Shown here: positions 41,261-48,943 of the stretch, piece after piece
Numbering within the stretch: the first letter of the stretch is position 1
How the letters are laid out: each line of letters opens with the position of its first letter
Source: Rhizobium leguminosarum
GTDB lineage: Bacteria > Pseudomonadota > Alphaproteobacteria > Rhizobiales > Rhizobiaceae
Assembly: GCF_002953715.1 (NCBI RefSeq)
Contig: NZ_CP025012.1
Coordinates: 2,046,001-2,110,000, forward strand
Length of the DNA: 64,000 nt
Direction: 5' to 3'
The notes under the pieces: model-generated
Database searches by the model: none
Seen by the model: the letters and a program-made list of their open reading frames with translations, nothing else
Told to the model about the DNA's origin: nothing
Program-made: the position numbers and the translations under genes

Positions 41261-41434
41261 CTCGTAAGGTGATGCGGCATTCGATCGAAAAACAACTAGC
41301 CGCATTGTTCGGTTCTTTGTTTCCCTTCGATGGCGATCGATGCGTGTGGATGGCGGATCGCGTCGTCTCCGGACTACGAAGAAACTGAGGCTTGATGGGC
41401 GCGATCAGCAGTCGCCTAGCTGACCCCGGAGCGT

Positions 41435-42497
41435 CTACCAACGACTTCCATGGCGGTCTCGAAGCGGGACTTCGTCGTAGGCCGGGAGCCGTGGCGCAAG
41501 GCGCGCGGCCTGCCCGGACCAAAGGTTGGTGAAGTCGTCCGAATCCAAGGCTTCGGCCTTTGCACGAATGGGCACCAGCGCGGCGGCGGCCATCGGGAAG
41601 GCTGGAGCGGATGGTGAGAGCGGCCCGACTTCCCGGACCAGCCGATTGACGACGTGCGAGCCGGCCGCCCCGTGAAGACGTTGGTGATGGCGGTGTTGTC
41701 GTCACAGGCGGAGAGCAAGGCGTGGGCGTGCATTTTTGGAATTCGCGCTTCCGGGCAGAGGAGATAGGCAGTCCCGACCTGCACTGCGGATGCGCCGAGC
41801 ATAAGGGCCGCCGCGACCCCTCTCCCATCCGCAATCCCGCCGGCTGCGATCACCGGAACCCTTACGGCGTCGGCGACCTGAGGGACGAGCGCCATCGTTC
41901 CAGTCTGCGTGGACATATCGTCCCCGAGGAAGTTGCCGCGATGACCGCCAGCTTCAAATCCCATCGCGATGACGGCGTCGACGCCGTTCTCTTCGAGCCA
42001 GACCGCTTCTGCGACTGTCGTCGCCGACGATAGTATCTTCGCGCCGGTCGCCTTCACCCTCTCCACGAAACTCCGCTCTGGCAGGCCGAAATGAAAGCTG
42101 ACCACGCTAAGGCGGAATTCTCGACCACCTCGCAGAAGGAGGAATCGAACGGAGCCCGCCCTGCGCCCGTCGACGGCACCGGAGGATCGAGGCCATGTTC
42201 CAGATAGTAGGGCGCGAGCAAGGCCTGCCATCGCTTGAGCGCGGCAGGGTCGTCGGCCGGCGTCGAGTGAGCGAAGAAATTGACGTTGATCGGAGCGTCG
42301 GTCGCCTCGCGTATCGCCGTCAGCGCCTCACGAAGCTGCGCGACGTTGTACTGCGCGCTGGGCAGCGAGCCCAGTCCCCCCGCCCGCGCCGTCGCCACCA
42401 CCATCTCGAAGCTGGTCGCTCCAGCCATCGGTGCCTGGATGATGAGAATCTCGACCCCGAGCAGATCCAAGATACGGCGGTCGGTCCAAGTCCTCAT
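41435..42497 (-). pseudogene. Nitronate monooxygenase (2-nitropropane dioxygenase), two frameshifts
   Basis: FMN-dependent TIM-barrel oxidase of alkyl nitronates. Frame 1 runs from ATG 42497 (AGGAGG upstream): WTDRRILDLLGVEILIIQAPMAG, ARAGGLGSLPSAQY, INVNFFAHSTP, to APFDSSFCEVVE. The next part is in another frame: VSFHFGLPE, SSATTVAEAVWLEENGVDAV, GFEAGGHRGNF, PVIAAGGIADGRGVAAALML, GASAVQVGTAYLLCPEA, TNVFTGRPAR. A third frame gives HVVNRLVREVGPLS, PMAAAALVPIRAKAEAL, FTNLWSGQAARLAP before TAG at 41435. All the pieces of a normal ~350-aa enzyme are present, so decay is recent, or two sequencing errors occurred. No unit of the motif reads towards it. Confidence 0.8.
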
Positions 42498-42587
42498 CTC
42501 TTCCTCCTGCTGCTTTCCCGACCGGTATTTATCGCGCGCGGCATCATGCGTCCATTGAACGTTGATGTCAGCAAGGGCCTTGCGGGG

Positions 42588-42609
42588 GACACCATCGTAC
42601 AATAGCGGG
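42588..42609 (+). promoter_or_regulatory. Shared operator/promoter motif, highly conserved copy
   Basis: GACACCATCGTACAATAGC, followed by GGG. It reads rightwards, away from the nitronate monooxygenase, towards a 30-codon remnant at 42646. Confidence 0.65.
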
Positions 42610-42645
42610 CGGACAGAAATCGTACGAAGGTCCACCTCACCGAGG

Positions 42646-42738
42646 GTGGGCAACCTGCTCGACCTCAACCGACAAGGCTGTCGCCGCGACATCGAGGCCA
42701 GGCTCGGGCACTACACGCAGACTCTGGCCGACAAGTAG
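42646..42738 (+). other. Short unrecognised open frame, probable C-terminal gene remnant
   Basis: A 30-codon frame (GNLLDLNRQGCRRDIEARLG, ending LADK-stop) begins with GTG 37 bases after a conserved motif copy. It reads like the helical C-terminus of a longer protein whose body has been deleted. No family can be named. Confidence 0.35.
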
Positions 42739-42772
42739 GCAGACACGGTGCTCTCCTTTGCGATCCGCTCCT

Positions 42773-42921
42773 TCAGATAACGAAATCGGCGACTTTGAAT
42801 TTCGCTATCTCCTTTTTTACTGTGAGCGCAATATCCGCGAGCGAGACGCTAATGAAGAAGCCTAGGAGGTAGATGTTGTGCGCAAGGTCTTCGACCGCGA
42901 ATTTTAACGGAGTGGGTTGGT
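42773..42921 (-). other. Unrecognised open frame downstream of a motif copy
   Basis: The minus-strand frame ends EDLAHNIYLLGFFISVSLAD, then ALTVKKEIAKFKVADFVI-stop. It lies just after the minus-reading motif copy at 42922 but has no ATG, GTG or TTG start at the right place. It could be a gene remnant with a lost start. Confidence 0.3.
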
Positions 42922-42949
42922 CTTGCACGAACGTATCGCCGACAGCCGC
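42922..42949 (-). promoter_or_regulatory. Shared motif, leftward copy of a divergent pair
   Basis: On the minus strand GCGGCTGTC, a CG spacer, then GATACGTTCGTGCAAG. It faces the open frame ending at 42773. Confidence 0.5.
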
Positions 42950-42971
42950 ATGATGTGGGCCCGAGCACACC

Positions 42972-42994
42972 GACACCATCGCATAATAGACGGG
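42972..42994 (+). promoter_or_regulatory. Shared motif upstream of VOC-family gene, rightward copy of a divergent pair
   Basis: GACACCATCGCATAATAGACGGG, 56 bases before ATG 43050; its TAATAG shifts the -10-like element slightly relative to other copies. Confidence 0.6.
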
Positions 42995-43049
42995 CGGTCC
43001 GGCCTGGCTCATCGTCCCAATCAAGCCGTCCAACAAACGGGAGGCACAG

Positions 43050-43715
43050 ATGACAGTCCAGGAGCGAGCAACAATTTCCCAAAAGACATCGGCCGGCGAA
43101 ATCGACATGAAGCTTGAAGTCGTCGTCATTCCGGTGTCCGACGTGGAGAGGGCGAAGTCGTTCTACGTGGGTCTTGGATGGCGGCTTGACGCCGACGTAT
43201 CCGGGCCGAACGAATTCCGCGTTATCCAGGTGACGCCGCCCGGCTCGCCCTGCTCAGTGATCTTTGGAAGCAACATCACCTTTGCAAAACCCGGTTCAGC
43301 GCAGGGACTTCATCTGATCGTCTCAGATATTGAGATGGCGAACGCGGCCCTTGCGGGACGTGGAGCTGAGATGAGCGGTGTCTTCCACGACGCGGGCGGC
43401 GTATTCCACCACAAGGGGACCGACGACCGGGTCGCCGGGCCAAACCCCTCCAGGGCGAGTTACGGCTCTTTCGCGTCCTTTGCCGATCCGGATGGGAATG
43501 GATGGGTTTTGCAGGAAATCACGAACAGGCTGCCCGGCCGGGTCGACGGGGGCGCCGCCTACTCCTCGTCCGCCGACCTGGCCAGTGCGCTTCGACGCGC
43601 GGCCGACGCACATGGAGAGCACGAGAAGCAGAACGGCGGCGTTCATGACGAGAAATGGCCCGAATGGTACGCGGCCCACATGCTCGCGGAAGTCGCCGGG
43701 GCCGCGACGATCTGA
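43050..43715 (+). CDS. VOC (glyoxalase/bleomycin-resistance fold) protein, long form
   Basis: A 221-aa protein. After a roughly 19-residue leader the VOC fold starts at MKLEVVVIPVSDVERAKSFY; LGWRLDADV, IQVTPPGSPCSVIFGSNI, GLHLIVSDIEMANAAL and FADPDGNGWVLQEI follow, giving the paired beta-alpha-beta-beta-beta modules. The metal ligands cannot be placed with certainty. A C-terminal extension (ALRRAADAHGEHEKQNG, then EKWPEWYAAHMLAEVAG) occurs in a subset of the family. ATG 43050 has GGGAGG upstream. The paralogue at 47880 shares the leader and the motif-bearing promoter but lacks this extension. The reaction is unknown; glyoxalase, dioxygenase or thiol-conjugation roles are possible. Confidence 0.8.
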   Translation: MTVQERATISQKTSAGEIDMKLEVVVIPVSDVERAKSFYVGLGWRLDADVSGPNEFRVIQVTPPGSPCSVIFGSNITFAKPGSAQGLHLIVSDIEMANAALAGRGAEMSGVFHDAGGVFHHKGTDDRVAGPNPSRASYGSFASFADPDGNGWVLQEITNRLPGRVDGGAAYSSSADLASALRRAADAHGEHEKQNGGVHDEKWPEWYAAHMLAEVAGAATI

Positions 43716-43726
43716 GAGGCGCTACC

Positions 43727-43747
43727 GATACCTTGGTACAATACACC
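43727..43747 (+). promoter_or_regulatory. Shared operator/promoter motif upstream of broken receiver gene
   Basis: GATACCTTGGTACAATACACC, 12 bases after the VOC stop and 91 bases before the receiver pseudogene. The core GATACC-TT-GGTAC is the same palindrome as at 7280. Confidence 0.65.
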
Positions 43748-43837
43748 GGGGGTTGAGCAGACCCTAAATTCGAAATAGCGTGAAACGACGGCCGTGTAAG
43801 CAACCCGCGTTGTTGGAGAGGTATTGCGAGATCGCTG

Positions 43838-44206
43838 TGGTGGCGGCGCGCAAACTGATTGCGGTGATCGACGAGACGTTTCGGTTCGCGAATCCCTGCC
43901 CGGTCTCCATCAATCTTTCGGCTTCGACGTGGTATCCTTCGCGTCGGCCGAGGAATTTCTGGACTCCCCGCAATTGGCCGGTTCCGATTGCTTGATTCTC
44001 GACGTCAAGATCGAAGGTATGGCAGGACCTGCGCTTCACCTGGAAAAGACGGAAGATCGACGTGCCCGTCGTTTTCATAACCGCCAGTCCCTGACGACAG
44101 CCTCCGCGCCCGTCTGCTGGCGCAGGGCGCGGCGGACTGTCTCTTCAAACCGTTTTCCGACGATGCGCTCAAGCAGGCGGTGTTCCGAGCGCTTGTCGGA
44201 AGATAG
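43838..44206 (+). pseudogene. Single-domain receiver protein with frameshifts
   Basis: Reading across frames gives a complete receiver domain: AARKLIAVIDE, then SLPGLHQSFGFDVVSFASAE, EEFLDSPQLAGSDCLILDVK with the phospho-acceptor Asp, VPVVFITA, LRARLLAQGAADCLFKPFSD, DALKQAVFRALVGR-stop. It matches the intact receiver gene at 9485 in length and sequence. At least two frame changes (around 43880 and 44060-44100) break it. The acidic pocket is damaged at the first break (IDE-T instead of IDDD). The upstream motif is intact, so the gene was probably a regulon member. Confidence 0.75.
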
Positions 44207-44207
44207 C

Positions 44208-44444
44208 TTAGACCTTCCTTGCGGCGACGATCTTTCGGTATTCCGACGTCGGCAGTCCGCCCCAGCCCCAGTTATCTAGATCGACTTCCTCGATCACCAC
44301 GTAGGTGGATTCGAGCGGCTTGTTGAGGACGTCCAGCATCACCTGGCTAACGCCGGCGATGATCGCGGCCTTCTCCTCGGCAGTCACCGAATTCCTGTCG
44401 GGCTTCGTTCCTTCGCGCGTGATTTGTACGGTTACGATGGGCAT
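44208..44444 (-). CDS. 4-oxalocrotonate tautomerase family protein
   Basis: A 78-aa protein with the catalytic amino-terminal proline (MPIVTVQITREGT). The TAEEKAAIIAGVSQVMLDVL helix and TYVVIEEVDLDNWGWGGLP beta segment are usual for the family. Family members isomerise 2-hydroxymuconate-type compounds or dehalogenate. ATG 44444 has AGGAGAAATTC upstream. It sits 25 bases after the DsbA-like gene on the same strand and is probably cotranscribed, suggesting an aromatic or electrophilic substrate pathway. Confidence 0.85.
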   Translation of the reverse strand: MPIVTVQITREGTKPDRNSVTAEEKAAIIAGVSQVMLDVLNKPLESTYVVIEEVDLDNWGWGGLPTSEYRKIVAARKV

Positions 44445-44469
44445 TGAATTTCTCCTATCGGTTCGTGTG

Positions 44470-45096
44470 TTATGCTGCTGCCTTCAGCCGGGCCTCGAGT
44501 TCATCGACCTTGGCGTATCCCGGTGAAACCAATTGAAGCCGGGATTCCTTGCGGAGGAAGAGTGCCGGAAAGCTGGTGACGCCGATCGCACGGGCGGTCG
44601 CGAAGTCCGCTGCCGCCTCCTCGATAGTGCTGCGGAGCTTCCATATCTGCAGAAACTCTTCGGCCGACATGGGTCGCCCCACAGCCTCCAGCGCCCGCGA
44701 CCCCACCTCCGCCAGTACCGCGCCCTTCGTCGTATCGAGGGCGTCGACGTAAAACGCATGCTGGAAGGCGCGGAAGACGCTCAGGATGTCGACCTGCGGG
44801 CGAAGGATCCGTGCGGTGACGACAGCGCGGCAGATCGGCTCGGTGTCGTAGACGAATCCCGTCCTTGCAAGCAGTCCTTCTCGATTGAAGGCCAGCCCGC
44901 TTGCTTCCTCTACCCTTTCCCAGTGATACAGCCGAAATTGCTTGCCGGCATCGTCGAGTACGTCGGTCGCTCCGGCACGAAGGCCGCCGAGTATGATCTT
45001 GAGCGTGATGTCGGGACGACGCTCTTCGAGAAGCGTCAGCTCTTTCCCGAACCCATAGCACCACGAGCACAGATCCGCGGCTAAAACCAGTTCCAT
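44470..45096 (-). CDS. DsbA-family thioredoxin-fold protein (FrnE/HCCA-isomerase-like)
   Basis: A 208-aa thioredoxin-fold protein with inserted helical domain: LAADLCSWCYGFGKEL carries a CxxC (C-S-W-C), and the conserved cis-Pro region is VTSFPALFLRKE. The helical part has EPICRAVVTARILRP and FRAFQHAFYVDALDTTKG. No signal peptide, so it acts in the cytosol, like FrnE or 2-hydroxychromene-2-carboxylate isomerase relatives; presence of CxxC favours a disulfide or glutathione-linked role. ATG 45096 is chosen; the open frame extends to 45138 without a ribosome-binding site. Confidence 0.8.
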   Translation of the reverse strand: MELVLAADLCSWCYGFGKELTLLEERRPDITLKIILGGLRAGATDVLDDAGKQFRLYHWERVEEASGLAFNREGLLARTGFVYDTEPICRAVVTARILRPQVDILSVFRAFQHAFYVDALDTTKGAVLAEVGSRALEAVGRPMSAEEFLQIWKLRSTIEEAAADFATARAIGVTSFPALFLRKESRLQLVSPGYAKVDELEARLKAAA

Positions 45097-45168
45097 ATTT
45101 CGATCCTGTTGTTTCACAACCGCCCCCCCGCCCGGCACCGCCGGCAGGCGGGAGGACAGACTCGTGAC

Positions 45169-45262
45169 CAGCGGCCGGCGTTCTGGCCGCCATCGACGTG
45201 CAGAATCTCTCCGGTGACGGGCGTCGGCGCAGTAGATTTATATGCTCGCCGATATCGGGAGA
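45169..45262 (-). pseudogene. Short-chain dehydrogenase/reductase, C-terminal remnant
   Basis: VTGEILHVDGGQNAGRW is the standard end of a classical SDR (VTGxxxxVDGG). The preceding DIGEHINLL in another frame fits the region just before. The stop codon normally found after GRW appears changed to a Ser codon, and the rest of the enzyme is missing. Confidence 0.6.
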
Positions 45263-45280
45263 ATTGCCGCCGCCCGGCGG

Positions 45281-46237
45281 TCAATCGACCCTTTTTCGGG
45301 ATAATGATTGCAGGGTGCCGGCCTCGTCCGCGATCCGGCCCAATTCCGACCGTAGACGCGGAGACGCGAAATCGATGAATGCACGAACCCTCGGCACGGT
45401 GGTTCTTCCCTGCGGCGTTAGCAGGTGCACGGGCAGCGCAGGCGGCTCGGCGTCGGCAAGAACGATGACCAGCCGTCCGTCCCTGACGAACTCGGCGACG
45501 TGATACGAGTAGAGCCTTGTCGGTCCCATCCCCGCCACGGCCGACGCCGCCGCGGCCCGGACGGTGTTCATCACGTAGCGCGGAGAGAAGTGCACGTGCC
45601 GTGGGATCGTCGCGCCTTCCATAGGCGGAAAGCTCCAGGAATCGAGGCCGAAATTGCCGAAGGCGATGATCTGATGCTTGGATAGGTCGGCGGGATCGGT
45701 CAAAGCCGGTTTGTCCGCCAGATACTCGGCGGACGCGACCACGACCCGCCGGACGTCGCCACCGATGCGGGTCGCAATGTTCGACGAGTCCGCCAGTGTT
45801 CCTATGCGAAGCGCGATATCGACACCTTCATCGACGAGGTTCACGAAGCGATCATGCATGAGCATTCGCACGGAGACGCTCGGGTGCACGGTAAGGAATT
45901 CGTCGAGTATCGGCCGGAGCACCTCCTCGCCCAGGATCGGCGGGGCCGAGATCGTCAGCATTCCCTTCGGCGAAGAGCGCTCGCCGCCCGCGACCATGTC
46001 CGCCTCCTCGAGATCGACGAGAACCCGGCGGCAGGCTAGCACATAGCGCTGCCCGGCATCGCTGAGCTTCAACGTGCGCGTCGTGCGATGTAGCAGTTCG
46101 ACGCCGACGTGCTCCTCCAAAGCGTTGAGCGCGCGCCTGATTGCTGTCGCGGCCCGCTTCAGCTTTCGCGCCGCACCAGCAAGGCTGCCCTCGTCCACTG
46201 CCGCAACGAAAACTCTCATCGCGTCGATCCGATCCAT
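45281..46237 (-). CDS. LysR-family transcriptional regulator
   Basis: A 318-aa LysR-type regulator: N-terminal winged helix (MDRIDAMRVFVAAVDEGSLA, then AGAARKLKRAATAIRRALNALEEHVGVELLHRTTR without a gap in the protein) and a substrate-binding-protein-like sensor domain (PILDEFLTVHPSVSVRMLMHD; YLADKPALTDPADLSKHQII; PPALPVHLLTPQG). It is divergent from the epoxide hydrolase at 46401. Its upstream region contains the most complete copy of the shared bipartite motif (46302-46337). A LysR protein controlling a divergent neighbour through a two-part site is the classical arrangement, so it is the leading candidate to read the motif, but this is untested inference. Confidence 0.85.
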   Translation of the reverse strand: MDRIDAMRVFVAAVDEGSLAGAARKLKRAATAIRRALNALEEHVGVELLHRTTRTLKLSDAGQRYVLACRRVLVDLEEADMVAGGERSSPKGMLTISAPPILGEEVLRPILDEFLTVHPSVSVRMLMHDRFVNLVDEGVDIALRIGTLADSSNIATRIGGDVRRVVVASAEYLADKPALTDPADLSKHQIIAFGNFGLDSWSFPPMEGATIPRHVHFSPRYVMNTVRAAAASAVAGMGPTRLYSYHVAEFVRDGRLVIVLADAEPPALPVHLLTPQGRTTVPRVRAFIDFASPRLRSELGRIADEAGTLQSLSRKRVD

Positions 46238-46301
46238 TCAAAACTCCTCGTGCGTAGTCTTCGCACACTGCCAGATTCTACACGGTCGGGTGCCAGCGTC
46301 G

Positions 46302-46337
46302 ATTGTACCAAGGTCTCGCCGACACCATCGTACAATG
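46302..46337 (+). promoter_or_regulatory. Shared operator/promoter motif, most complete bipartite copy
   Basis: Left half ATTGTACCAAGGTCTC (46302-46317), spacer GCC, right half GACACCATCGTACAAT (46321-46336). The halves are inverted copies of one another. It lies between the divergent LysR gene and the epoxide hydrolase (64 bases before ATG 46401). Confidence 0.75.
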
Positions 46338-46400
46338 GCGACGCTTCAGCATTGGTGACACGGTTTCGCCCGCCCACCCTCGAACTCACAGGAGAGTGCC

Positions 46401-47687
46401 ATGTCACCCATTGCCAGAAATATCACACGCCGCTCCGTGCTTGCCTCTGCAGCCGCCGCGGGCGTCCTCAGCGTCGTTCCCGGCGCGATCGCAGAGGTCA
46501 AAGCCGACACGTCTGAAATCAAACCGTTCAAGTTCAAGGCGACCGACGCCCAGCTCGCAGACCTGCAGCGTCGCGTCAAGGCGACGCGCTTTCCCGAGCG
46601 CGAAGTCGTCGATGATAATTCGCAGGGTGTTCAATCCGCCACGATCGAGAAGCTCGCAAAGTACTGGGCGACGGACTATGACTGGCGCAAGGTCGAGGCC
46701 AGGCTCAATGCCCTACCGCAATTCACAACGGAGATCGATGGCGTTGAGATCCATTTTATCCACGTGAAGTCGAAGCACGACGATGCCCTACCGATCATCG
46801 TGACGCATGGCTGGCCCGGATCCATCATCGAGCAGATGAAGATCATCGGACCGCTGACCAACCCGGCTGCGGCTGGCGGTTCGGCGTCCGACGCGTTCCA
46901 CGTCGTTATTCCCTCCATTCCCGGCTACGGCTTCTCAGGAAAGCCGATCGAGAAAGGCTGGGATCCCATTCGCGTCGCCCGCGCATGGATCGAACTGATG
47001 GACCGCCTTGGCTATACCAAGTATGTCGCGCAGGGCGGCGACTGGGGCGACGCCATCACCGAGCAGATGGCGCTGATTGCGCCGCCCGGACTTCTCGGTA
47101 TTCACGTCAACATGCCCGCGACGATCCCCGAGGACGTGGCCGCGGCACTGCAGCCAGGCGGCAAGAAGCCTGATGGCTTGTCCTCCGACGAGTCTCACGC
47201 CTATGACCAGCTCGCGGACTTCTACGCGCATGGTCTTGGCTACGCGATCGAGATGGCGAACCGGCCCCAGACGCTCGTCGGCATCACGGATTCACCGGTA
47301 GGTCTCGCGGCATGGATGATCGACCACGACATCCGAAGCTACGAACTCATCGCACGCGTATTCGACGGCAAGACCGAAGGACTGTCCAGGGACGACATCC
47401 TCGACAACGTGACGCTCTACTGGCTGACCAACACCGCCGTCTCGTCGGCACGTCTCTACTGGGAGAACAAGCTTGCCTTCTTCCAGCCGAAGGGAGTCAA
47501 GATTCCCGTCGCCGTGAGCGTCTTCCCTGACGAGATTTACGCGGCGCCGCGGAGCTGGACCGAAAAAGCCTATCCCAACCTCATCCATTTCAACAAGCTC
47601 CCAAAAGGCGGCCACTTCGCAGCCTGGGAGCAGACCAAGGTTTTTTGCGACGAAATGCGGTCCTCCTTCAAAACGGTCCGTGCATAG
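46401..47687 (+). CDS. Tat-exported epoxide hydrolase (EHN domain)
   Basis: A 428-aa enzyme. A Tat leader (NITRRSVLASAAAAGVLSVV) is followed by the epoxide-hydrolase N-terminal domain (IKPFKFKATDAQLADLQRRV; YWATDYDWRKVEARLNALPQF). The alpha/beta-hydrolase core has HGWPGSIIEQMK (oxyanion), the nucleophile Asp in AQGGDWGDAITEQMAL, and the C-terminal His in KGGHFAAWEQ. The family opens epoxides to diols and includes juvenile-hormone-epoxide-hydrolase-like proteins. ATG 46401 follows ACAGGAGAG. A truncated sibling with the same promoter motif lies at 10106. Confidence 0.9.
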   Translation: MSPIARNITRRSVLASAAAAGVLSVVPGAIAEVKADTSEIKPFKFKATDAQLADLQRRVKATRFPEREVVDDNSQGVQSATIEKLAKYWATDYDWRKVEARLNALPQFTTEIDGVEIHFIHVKSKHDDALPIIVTHGWPGSIIEQMKIIGPLTNPAAAGGSASDAFHVVIPSIPGYGFSGKPIEKGWDPIRVARAWIELMDRLGYTKYVAQGGDWGDAITEQMALIAPPGLLGIHVNMPATIPEDVAAALQPGGKKPDGLSSDESHAYDQLADFYAHGLGYAIEMANRPQTLVGITDSPVGLAAWMIDHDIRSYELIARVFDGKTEGLSRDDILDNVTLYWLTNTAVSSARLYWENKLAFFQPKGVKIPVAVSVFPDEIYAAPRSWTEKAYPNLIHFNKLPKGGHFAAWEQTKVFCDEMRSSFKTVRA

Positions 47688-47698
47688 TTCGGAAATTC

Positions 47699-47726
47699 GC
47701 GCCGCGGCGACCATCGTCCGCGGCGC
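47699..47726 (+). terminator. GC-rich hairpin after epoxide hydrolase
   Basis: GCGCCGCGG (47699-47707), a ten-base loop, then CCGCGGCGC (47718-47726), 11 bases after the stop. No U-tract follows, so it may be a weak terminator or an mRNA 3' stabiliser. Confidence 0.5.
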
Positions 47727-47879
47727 GCGACGACACCATCGGATTATTGACCCGAAAAGCCAGGAGCGCGACGATCGTGCATCACCTCGGCAGTGCCCCA
47801 TTCGATGACAATGAACCGGTGGCTACTCTCCGCTCTGCACTGGCGGCTTGAGCAGCACGACCGGCTCAACGGAAGCCAA

Positions 47880-48425
47880 CTATTTCGACGCGCGCCAGAC
47901 AGCTTCAGAGAGCTGAGCGGTAAAGCGCGCGTCGCCGTTGATTCCAGGGAGGCGGGCCGTAATCTCCTGCACCGTCCAGCCGTTGCCGTCTGGGTCTTCG
48001 AAGGTAATGTAGGACGCGTAGCTCTTGCGATCGGGATTCGGTCCAGCCGTGATGCCCTTTCCGTTCGAATGATGGAAGATCCCACCCACGTCGTGAAACG
48101 GGTCGCTGACGGCGATGCCGCGGCGGAGAAGGTCCTCCCGGACGTTGTCAATGTCGGAGACGACCAGATGCATCCCTTGCGCCGAGCCAGGCGCCGCGGC
48201 GGTGATGTTCGTGCCGAACATGATTGCACATCCGGAGCCCGGAGGGCTGAACTGGATGATGCGATAGTCGTCCCCAAGAGAATGATCAATGTCGAGATGC
48301 CAGCCCAGGCTTTGATAGCATGTCCGGGATCGATCGGGGTCGGAGACCGGGATCAACAGGAGTTCGATATTCATCGCGATCGCGACGTCGGCGGATTGTG
48401 TTGCTCTTCGTTCGCCAATACTCAT
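47880..48425 (-). CDS. VOC (glyoxalase/bleomycin-resistance fold) protein, short form
   Basis: A 181-aa paralogue of the protein at 43050. A leader (MSIGERRATQSADVAIA) precedes the VOC fold MNIELLLIPVSDPDRSRTCY, then LGWHLDIDHS, IQFSPPGSGCAIMFGTNI, GMHLVVSDIDNVREDLL, FEDPDGNGWTVQEITARLPG. It ends soon after the second module, where the paralogue carries an extra C-terminal domain. ATG 48425 has AAGGAGACC upstream, and a bipartite motif copy lies 80 bases before it. Function unknown; likely the same reaction class as its paralogue. Confidence 0.8.
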   Translation of the reverse strand: MSIGERRATQSADVAIAMNIELLLIPVSDPDRSRTCYQSLGWHLDIDHSLGDDYRIIQFSPPGSGCAIMFGTNITAAAPGSAQGMHLVVSDIDNVREDLLRRGIAVSDPFHDVGGIFHHSNGKGITAGPNPDRKSYASYITFEDPDGNGWTVQEITARLPGINGDARFTAQLSEAVWRASK

Positions 48426-48504
48426 GTTGGTCTCCTTGAGAGGGTCCAGCGTTGCCACTACATCTGCCGGACCGGGAAACGATAAAGGGGCGACCACAGC
48501 CACG

Positions 48505-48537
48505 CCATTGCACGAACGTATTGGCGACACCTTCGTC
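48505..48537 (-). promoter_or_regulatory. Shared operator/promoter motif upstream of short VOC gene
   Basis: On the minus strand left half GACGAAGGTGTCG, then CCAATACGTTCGTGCAATGG. Both halves and the three-base spacer are kept. Confidence 0.65.
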
Positions 48538-48567
48538 GCTTCCGGAGAACACCATCGTTCGATTCTG

Positions 48568-48726
48568 CTGAAGCTCATCGCTCAGAAGAAGAAGACCCTC
48601 AAGCCGGCGAAGAAGACAGCAAGAGACCAGAAGGAAGACGCCGGTCCGACGTCGAACGTCATCAACATCATGGACGCCCTCCGTAAGAGCATGGAGGCGG
48701 ATCTCAAAAGCCGGAAGAGCGGTTGA
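48568..48726 (+). pseudogene. Ku-like (NHEJ) protein, C-terminal remnant
   Basis: The frame LLKLIAQKKKTLKPAKKTARDQ, then TSNVINIMDALRKSMEADLK-x5 and stop, resembles the basic tail of bacterial Ku proteins, which commonly ends N-V-V/I-N-L/I-M-D-A-L-R-x-S-L. The DNA-binding ring is absent; the frame runs upstream into the divergent promoter of the VOC gene. It is a 3' scrap left by a rearrangement. Confidence 0.55.
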
Positions 48727-48943
48727 ATGAAGCTACCGCCGATCGACAAGAACGGCGGCGACCACTGGGGGATAAGGATTCGGCAACGTGAAGGCACCCT
48801 TCCTTGTGAGCTAGCCGGCGGAGCGCGAGGCGGCACGCACGTCGCGAAGCAACCGCTTGTGTCAGGTGTGACGATTTTCGTAGCTGGAGACGCTTTTTGG
48901 CGGCGTCAATCCGCAACTCTGTCTAACGGTGTCGATCCGCTGA

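Noticed and set aside
47732..47750. GACACCATCGGATTATTGAC, resembling the shared motif
   Set aside because: Only the first ten bases fit, the -10-like part is displaced and no plus-strand gene follows; left out of the motif list.
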